Of a DNA stretch of 11,673 nt, positions 7,012-11,673 are shown in pieces; the first letter of the stretch is position 1; each line of letters opens with the position of its first letter. Origin of the DNA: Polynucleobacter meluiroseus (GTDB lineage Bacteria; Bacteroidota; Bacteroidia; Flavobacteriales_D; Crocinitomicaceae). Below the pieces are notes generated by a model. The model did no database searches, was not told the DNA's origin, and was given only the letters and a program-made list of their open reading frames with translations. The DNA is taken from assembly GCA_943328715.2 (NCBI GenBank), contig CALQBB020000004.1, forward strand, positions 1 to 11,673, read 5' to 3'. The translations under genes were made by a program, and so were the position numbers.

Positions 7012-7785
7012 ATGAGTGCATATATCGACATATTTGAAAAAGATTACATGGAATCTAGAAGTGAAGTCAAGCGATCCTTGGTTTACACCTCTATTTCCTT
7101 GTTGCTCCTTTTCATTTTACTGATAATTACACAATTCAACATTCTTCCTGCTATTCCTGAAGATGTTCCACCCTTAAAATCCGATGAAGTCATCGAATTA
7201 TTTGAAATGGAACATGTGGAACTCATTTCGGATAATGGTGGAAGTCGCGGCGGTGGAACCTCATCGGATGCACCCATCGATCAGCCGCAAGATCAAACGG
7301 AACGTGTCGCAACGAGTCATTCTAGTGATTTCACAACAACTAGCGGACAATCAAATAATCACAATACAGACAACTCAAGCAATCCAACTTCTACAACGGT
7401 TCGAGGAACAAATTACTTCGGTACTGGAGGTAGCGGAGGTGGAACCGGTTCTGGAAATGGTCCATTTGGAGGTTCCGGCAGCGGACCAGAAGACGGAGTT
7501 GGTCCAGGAAAAGGTGGTGGAAGTGGGAAAGCACGTGTGCGTACTAACAACGTTTCCACACCTCAATATGACATCGATGTCGATTGCCGTGTAGGATTAA
7601 AATTGACGATTAACGCGGAAGGAATTGTGACAGACTGTCGAAGCATTAAATCCGTGACAACGTGTACGAATCAATCCATTGTTAATGATGTGATTCGACT
7701 GGTGAAACAGCAGGTACGTTTTAATAAAGATCCAGGATCTCCGCTTGTTCAAGCAGATTATACCATCAAACTTACTGCAAGATAA
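7012..7785 (+). CDS. TonB-like energy transducer with glycine-rich linker
   Basis: This is the third gene of the exbB-exbD operon and the likely partner that carries energy across the periplasm to TonB-dependent receptors. Numbered from ATG 7012, the 257-residue protein has a short cytoplasmic start and one membrane anchor at about 22-41 (VYTSISLLLLFILLIITQFN). An acidic segment follows (KSDEVIELFEMEHVEL), then a Ser/Thr/Asn/Gln-rich stretch and a Gly/Ser-rich linker (about 132-173). The C-terminal domain runs from about 181 to 257 and has a TonB-like strand-helix-strand pattern (VGLKLTINAEGIVTDC, then VIRLVKQQVRFNKDPG, then ADYTIKL). The Pro-Lys/Glu linker and YP-x-x-A motif of classical TonB are absent. 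Three cysteines (192, 209, 218) lie in the C-terminal domain. A related Flavobacteriia group next to exbBD has the same architecture, which is why the call is TonB-like rather than tonB. An in-frame TTG at 6955 would overlap exbD and is unlikely as the start. ATG 7048 is a second, shorter option. Confidence 0.85.
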   Translation: MSAYIDIFEKDYMESRSEVKRSLVYTSISLLLLFILLIITQFNILPAIPEDVPPLKSDEVIELFEMEHVELISDNGGSRGGGTSSDAPIDQPQDQTERVATSHSSDFTTTSGQSNNHNTDNSSNPTSTTVRGTNYFGTGGSGGGTGSGNGPFGGSGSGPEDGVGPGKGGGSGKARVRTNNVSTPQYDIDVDCRVGLKLTINAEGIVTDCRSIKSVTTCTNQSIVNDVIRLVKQQVRFNKDPGSPLVQADYTIKLTAR

Positions 7786-7790
7786 ACTCG

Positions 7791-8798
7791 TTAGTTTTTA
7801 GCTAGAAGATCCATAGCCTTTTCCACCATTAATTTTGATCCCACGTAATATGGAATGCGTTGGTGCAATTTACTTGGTTGAATTTCCATGATGCGTTGCT
7901 CACCTGTCGTTGCTAGTCCGCCAGCTTGTTCAGCAATAAACGCCAATGGATTACATTCATATAACAGGCGTAATCTTCCTTCTGGAGCAGATGGAACCGC
8001 CGGATAGATGTAAATTCCACCTTTGATCATGTGACGGTGAAAATCGGCAACAAGAGATCCAATGTATCTTCCAGAATAAGGCTTACCGGTTTGATTTTCG
8101 TGGCTTTGACAGTAACGAACGTATGCTTTCAGTCCAGGTTCGAAATCGTTTAGATTTCCTTCATTAAGCGCATAAATTCGTCCGTTTTCAGGCATTTTCA
8201 TGTCTGGATGCGAAAGGAAAAACTCTCCAATACTTGGATCCAGTGTAAATCCATTAACGCCGTTACCGGTTGTGTAAACAAGGATTGTGGATGAGCCGTA
8301 AAGAACATATCCCGCAGCTACTTGCGCTGTACCAGGCTGCAACATATCTTCTAGTGTTGCGGATGTTCCTTGTGGGGAAACACGTCGGTAAATAGAAAAG
8401 ATGGTTCCAATAGAGACATTGACATCAATGTTGCTAGAGCCATCAAGTGGATCAAACAACACCACATATTTTCCGTTTTTTGAGTTCTCGGATTCAAAGG
8501 CAAGGTAATCATCGTTTTCTTCCGAAGCAATTCCACAAACCTCTCCCCCATTGGCAAAAGCTCGAATGAAGGCTTCATCTGCAACGACATCTAGTTTTTG
8601 TTGTTCCTCACCTTGAACATTTTGTCCTCCTTGGGCACCCAAAATATGTTCTACAAGTCCAGCCTTACGTACATCGTTGCTCACTATTTTAGAAGCGAGG
8701 ACGATGTCGTTTAGTAATCTTGAAAGTTCACCTGTAGCATAAGGAAAGTGACTTTGATTCGTCACGATAAACTCGTGCAGCGTGATCAATCTCGACAT
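7791..8798 (-). CDS. fbp: Fructose-1,6-bisphosphatase, class I
   Basis: This enzyme removes the 1-phosphate of fructose 1,6-bisphosphate to give fructose 6-phosphate, the committed step of gluconeogenesis in the cytoplasm. The 335 residues match the usual class I length (about 330). The metal and substrate sites of the inositol-phosphatase superfamily are all present: Q-K-L-D-V-V-A-D-E (67-75), A-S-E-E-N-D (91-96), the signature [11 protein letters not shown] (115-125), [12 protein letters not shown] (244-255), and E281 in the Y-E-C-N-P-L-A-F segment (280-287). It starts 9 bp after the stop of the universal stress gene, so they probably share a transcript. Its stop is only 5 bp from that of the TonB-like gene on the other strand. 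Confidence 0.97.
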   Translation of the reverse strand: MSRLITLHEFIVTNQSHFPYATGELSRLLNDIVLASKIVSNDVRKAGLVEHILGAQGGQNVQGEEQQKLDVVADEAFIRAFANGGEVCGIASEENDDYLAFESENSKNGKYVVLFDPLDGSSNIDVNVSIGTIFSIYRRVSPQGTSATLEDMLQPGTAQVAAGYVLYGSSTILVYTTGNGVNGFTLDPSIGEFFLSHPDMKMPENGRIYALNEGNLNDFEPGLKAYVRYCQSHENQTGKPYSGRYIGSLVADFHRHMIKGGIYIYPAVPSAPEGRLRLLYECNPLAFIAEQAGGLATTGEQRIMEIQPSKLHQRIPYYVGSKLMVEKAMDLLAKN

Positions 8799-8807
8799 AA
8801 TTATATA

Positions 8808-9632
8808 TTAAATAGAGAACATGCTACCATGCTCATTTCCAATTTGGATTGGGTTTACAATCAAGGTTGGGATAAGTGCATCATTGGTGATGATGTATTG
8901 CTCATAATTTGTCGTCAAAGCTGACAAGAAATTATTTCGATTAAGATTCATAATAGCAATTAGATCAGCGTCAACGCTTACGGCATATTTCACAACTTCT
9001 TTATCGAATCCACTTCTAGACACGATTGCTGAAGTCATTTCAATATTGCGATCCTTAAAGAATCCCTCGGAGAAAGTGATATTTGAAATCACTTGGTGAC
9101 GTAAGTATTCATCCGTTTCATCCGGAGTAACTACGTGTACTTTCGAATTGAAGTACTTCGCAAGGTTAGCAACAATAGACAACTTTTGTTTGGTTTCTTT
9201 GTGTAAGTCCATTGGAACAACAATGGAATCATATCCCGTAGCTTTAACGGATTTTTCTTGCACAATGATAAAAGGTACTTGAGAACTTGTTACCACTTTT
9301 AGTGCGTGACTTCCAGTGATATGTTGCCATCCATGAGCACCATGTGTTCCCATGAAAATTAACTCAGCTTGGTGTTCAGCAGCAAAGGCCCCTATATCTT
9401 CAAAAATACTTCCTATGCGAACATTTGGCTGAAGATTTACTCCTTCACCTGCAAATTTCTCAATCACACTGTGTAATTGTGTCAATGCATCTTGAATCTG
9501 GTTTTCTTTTGAAACAACATGAAGAAGTTGAACAACTGCATTTAATGGTTTAGCAGTTGCAATGGCGTGTTGTAGTGCGATATCCGCAACCATCGTAAAA
9601 TCATGAGGTACGATAAATGTTTTTTGTTGCAT
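8808..9632 (-). CDS. Tandem-domain universal stress protein (UspA family)
   Basis: This 274-residue cytoplasmic protein consists of two Usp folds. The first (1-125) starts KTFIVPHDFT and carries the nucleotide-binding loop as G95-T-H-G98 then G107-S108, one residue shorter than the classical G-x2-G-x9-G-S/T spacing, a form I recall from other Bacteroidota. The second (about 134-260) starts DSIVVPMDLH but has IAIMNLNRNNFLS where the glycine loop should be, so it probably does not bind ATP. Such proteins respond to starvation or stress, and the molecular role is not known. ATG 9632 is the only sensible start. It is the first gene of a pair with fbp (9 bp apart), which suggests that stress signalling and gluconeogenesis are switched together. 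The divergent neighbour is the GH3-family gene, with 104 bp between them. Confidence 0.92.
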   Translation of the reverse strand: MQQKTFIVPHDFTMVADIALQHAIATAKPLNAVVQLLHVVSKENQIQDALTQLHSVIEKFAGEGVNLQPNVRIGSIFEDIGAFAAEHQAELIFMGTHGAHGWQHITGSHALKVVTSSQVPFIIVQEKSVKATGYDSIVVPMDLHKETKQKLSIVANLAKYFNSKVHVVTPDETDEYLRHQVISNITFSEGFFKDRNIEMTSAIVSRSGFDKEVVKYAVSVDADLIAIMNLNRNNFLSALTTNYEQYIITNDALIPTLIVNPIQIGNEHGSMFSI

Positions 9633-9646
9633 AGTTGTGTTTTTTA

Positions 9647-9654
9647 CAAAATTA
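9647..9654 (-). promoter_or_regulatory. Candidate -7 element for usp-fbp
   Basis: On the minus strand this reads TAATTTTG, a full match to the Bacteroidota -7 consensus TAnnTTTG, 14 bp before the ATG of the stress gene. The leader would be very short. A near-match, TCACTTTG (9665-9658), just upstream would give a slightly longer one. Upstream, GTTC stands where a TTG -33 box might be. AT-rich chance matches are possible. Confidence 0.35.
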
Positions 9655-9690
9655 AGACAAAGTGACTAAAGAACGCTCTAGTTTTATTTT

Positions 9691-9698
9691 TATTTTTG
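9691..9698 (+). promoter_or_regulatory. Candidate -7 element for the GH3-family gene
   Basis: TATTTTTG is a full match to TAnnTTTG and lies 38 bp before the ATG at 9737, a normal leader length. No TTG is seen 17-23 bp upstream, so the -33 box is missing or degenerate. A second near-match, TACTTTTC, follows at 9712-9719. Confidence 0.38.
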
Positions 9699-9736
9699 TC
9701 GGGAGGGTATTTACTTTTCACGACTAAAATAGGATT

Positions 9737-11263
9737 ATGCCAATTATCGGAAAACTTATCCGTAAAACGACCGCATTAAGCTTCAAGCGAAATGCAAAAA
9801 AGGGGATTGATTACCGTCATCAATTGGAAGCATTACGCGCGACGATTGAACGAGCAAAAAGCACAAAGTTTGGATTTGTCTACTCTTTCCACGCCATTTT
9901 GACTAAAACGGATGTCGTTTCTCAATACCAGAAAATGGTTCCTATTGTTGACTATGATGAATTCCATGAGAAATGGTTGAAAGATTCCATCGCTGGGGCT
10001 AAAGACCATACATGGAAAGGACGAATAAAATACTACGCATTATCATCTGGAACGACAGGTTCTCCGAGTAAGCGCATTCCCGTTACAACAGAAATGATTC
10101 GCTCATTTCAACGGGTGAGTTTACGTCAATTCTCTATTTTACACGAATTGAATTTACCCGAAGAATTTTATTCGGCAAGCATTTTAGCTGTTGGTGGTTC
10201 AACAAAACTTACGAAGAAAAGCACACATGTCGAAGGTGATTTAAGTGGGATCTTAAAAAAGCACACCTCCATCATTGCTGCGCCGTTTACCAAACCATCA
10301 AAAAAGATTACCAATTTAAAAAGTTGGAAAGAAAAATTGCCTTTGATGATTGAGCAGGCTCCTAAATGGAACATTGGCATCATTGCTGGGATTCCAAGTT
10401 GGTGCATCTTGTTAATGGAGGAAATTGTGAAGCATTACCAGCTGAATTCAATACATGACATCTGGCCAAATTTACATGTCTATGTTCATGGAGGGATTTA
10501 TATGGAACCCTACCGTGAACGACTAGAGAAAATTTGTGCTCAAAAAGTAGAATTACTTGACACCTATTTAGCGAGTGAGGGATATTTTGGTTACCAAACA
10601 AGTCCGGATCGAAAAGGAATGAAATTGTTAATGAACAACGGGATATTTTTCGAGTTTGTTCCTTTTAATTCTGACTATTTCGATGAAAACGGAGAATTAA
10701 TCAATCCAAACAAAGCATACACGATTAGTGAAGTAAAGGAAGGAATCGACTACGCATTGGTGATTACGACAAACGCTGGATTATGGCGCTACCTCATCGG
10801 TGACCTCGTTCGTTTTGTTGATTTAGAAGCACATGAGATCATTATTTCAGGAAGAATCAAACAGTTTTTAAGTTTGTGCGGCGAGCATTTATCGTTGGAT
10901 AACATTAATCAAGCGCTCATGAAAGTGGCTCATTCGAAAGGGGTTACAATTTCGGAGTATACCTTATTTGCGGATGAAGATCAACAGCTTCACCACTGGT
11001 TTGTAGGTTCGGATGTTCCCGTTGATACAGCTATGATCATGGACGAAATAGACAAAGAACTTAGCCTGTTAAATGATGATTATGCTTACGTTCGAAACTA
11101 CAATTTAGGGAAACCAACCCTAACGATTGTTCCTACTTCAACATTTTATGGGTACTTAGAGTCCTTAGGGAAATTAGGTGCTCAAAACAAAATGCCTCGC
11201 GTTTTAAATAAGACTCAAGCGGAAAAATGGTTAGCGTTTATTAATTCAAACGACTTCCTTTAA
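9737..11263 (+). CDS. GH3-family acyl-adenylating (amido synthetase-like) enzyme
   Basis: The protein belongs to the GH3 branch of the ANL (acyl-adenylate) superfamily. The plant members activate jasmonate or auxin with ATP and join it to an amino acid. The role of bacterial members is mostly unknown. The 508 residues have the full two-domain layout. Adenylation motif 1 is S-S-G-T-T-G (103-108, in YALSSGTTGSPSKRIPVT), motif 2 is Y-L-A-S-E-G (277-282) and motif 3 is W-R-Y-L-I-G-D (350-356). The hinge G-R-I-K-Q-F follows at 372-377. The C-terminal domain carries the G-A-Q-N-K-M-P-R segment (481-488), whose Lys485 is the expected acyl-contacting lysine. All catalytic motifs are intact, so an active enzyme is likely. 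The substrate cannot be read from the sequence, and the neighbours do not suggest a biosynthetic cluster. The ATG is preceded by AGGA only 2 bp away, too close for a normal ribosome site. Confidence 0.92.
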   Translation: MPIIGKLIRKTTALSFKRNAKKGIDYRHQLEALRATIERAKSTKFGFVYSFHAILTKTDVVSQYQKMVPIVDYDEFHEKWLKDSIAGAKDHTWKGRIKYYALSSGTTGSPSKRIPVTTEMIRSFQRVSLRQFSILHELNLPEEFYSASILAVGGSTKLTKKSTHVEGDLSGILKKHTSIIAAPFTKPSKKITNLKSWKEKLPLMIEQAPKWNIGIIAGIPSWCILLMEEIVKHYQLNSIHDIWPNLHVYVHGGIYMEPYRERLEKICAQKVELLDTYLASEGYFGYQTSPDRKGMKLLMNNGIFFEFVPFNSDYFDENGELINPNKAYTISEVKEGIDYALVITTNAGLWRYLIGDLVRFVDLEAHEIIISGRIKQFLSLCGEHLSLDNINQALMKVAHSKGVTISEYTLFADEDQQLHHWFVGSDVPVDTAMIMDEIDKELSLLNDDYAYVRNYNLGKPTLTIVPTSTFYGYLESLGKLGAQNKMPRVLNKTQAEKWLAFINSNDFL

Positions 11264-11673
11264 ACACCGATTTTTTCATAAAGGTATAGGCAAAATTCAC
11301 CTCAACTGAATGACGATACGCACTAGAGATTGGTCCGATGTCGTAATCATAAGACAGACCCAAGTCTACAGATCCGAAGGTTAACGCCAAATAGGGAGCC
11401 ATTGTGCCTGTGGAACGGAAATAAAGACCAGCGACAACGGATTGAGAATTGACCATGTTCGTAATTTCCGAGTTTCCTCGTAATTTGGAGCGGTAGAATA
11501 ATCCGAGTATGGTTTCCGCGTGTGGACCTTGAATAAATTGAATAATGCTTAGCTCCATGCTAGACTTATCATCAAATGCATATTTTGCTTGAGTATTAAA
11601 ACAATATTTTCTAAACAAACGATCTGTATTCAAACTATTGTAATTCAATTTAGGACTATTCGCGTGAGCTATG
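11241..11673 (-). CDS. Type IX secretion system PorP/SprF-family outer-membrane protein, C-terminal part (cut by right edge)
   Basis: The frame is open from the right edge down to the TAA at 11241, with 144 codons visible. The true start lies outside the window, and the TTG at 11648 is not a credible start. The visible part is a run of alternating beta strands typical of the C-terminal half of PorP/SprF: KYCFNTQAKYAF, SSMELSIIQFIQG, ETILGLFYRSKLRG, SVVAGLYFRSTGTMAPYLAL, VDLGLSYDYDIGP and finally HSVEVNFAYTF. That closing strand, after an S-x-x-x-R-H turn, is the usual end of the family's barrel; here 12 extra residues (MKKSVFKGSRLN) follow it. PorP/SprF proteins are barrels that work with the type IX secretion and gliding machinery and often occur as many paralogues next to large secreted adhesins. 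Its last 23 bp overlap the GH3 gene tail to tail. Confidence 0.85.
   Translation of the reverse strand, partial: IAHANSPKLNYNSLNTDRLFRKYCFNTQAKYAFDDKSSMELSIIQFIQGPHAETILGLFYRSKLRGNSEITNMVNSQSVVAGLYFRSTGTMAPYLALTFGSVDLGLSYDYDIGPISSAYRHSVEVNFAYTFMKKSVFKGSRLN

Noticed and set aside
7184..7594. A 136-codon plus-strand frame, with a 63-codon minus-strand frame (7375-7566), inside the TonB-like gene
   Set aside because: Both are by-products of the glycine/serine-rich repeats in the TonB-like frame, which is the one with a membrane anchor, a C-terminal domain and operon context.
7783..7799. Hairpin between the TonB-like and fbp stops as a bidirectional terminator
   Set aside because: The stem is only 5 bp, AT-rich, and inside both coding ends. 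It is too weak to call.
1..11673. A new defence, mobile or phage system
   Set aside because: No integrase, transposase, toxin-antitoxin pair, nuclease-helicase defence set, direct-repeat array or tRNA-flanked insertion is visible. The genes are housekeeping, envelope or lineage-typical.

Overview
The window looks like ordinary chromosome from a free-living Bacteroidota, probably a flavobacterium of the Fluviicola/Crocinitomicaceae kind. The base composition is AT-rich, and start codons lack strong Shine-Dalgarno sites. Two genes cut by the window edges belong to lineage-specific families: a choice-of-anchor L secreted protein and a PorP/SprF type IX secretion component. The ExbB, ExbD, TonB-like and Mfd proteins have the family features expected in Bacteroidota. 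The genus is an inference from protein style, not from any marker gene.

Layout, left to right. At 1-507 (minus) is the N-terminal part of a secreted choice-of-anchor L protein. At 569-597 a strong terminator closes a minus-strand cluster of three envelope genes: two tandem YceI-family proteins (2121-1552, then 1532-1014) and a small four-helix membrane protein (1007-615). Upstream of these, also on minus, is the full-length repair translocase gene mfd (5567-2220). A 260-bp spacer holding an imperfect hairpin separates mfd from a plus-strand operon, exbB-exbD-tonB-like (5828-7785). That operon converges, with only 5 bp between stop codons, on a minus-strand pair: a tandem-domain universal stress protein (9632-8808) and class I fructose-1,6-bisphosphatase (8798-7791). 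Divergent from the stress gene is a plus-strand GH3-family acyl-adenylating enzyme (9737-11263). Its last 23 bp overlap the 3' end of a minus-strand PorP/SprF fragment that runs off the right edge.

How the genes fit together. exbB, exbD and the TonB-like gene should form an inner-membrane proton-driven machine that passes energy to the outer membrane. The usp-fbp pair links a stress protein to gluconeogenesis. The two YceI proteins and the membrane protein form a likely envelope unit of unknown purpose. mfd is housekeeping repair.

I found no RNA genes, mobile elements, CRISPR arrays, phage genes or obvious foreign segments, and I see no convincing new defence or mobile system. The points most worth a second look are the yceI-yceI-membrane-protein cluster, the glycine-rich TonB-like protein with three C-terminal cysteines, and the GH3 enzyme of unknown substrate.
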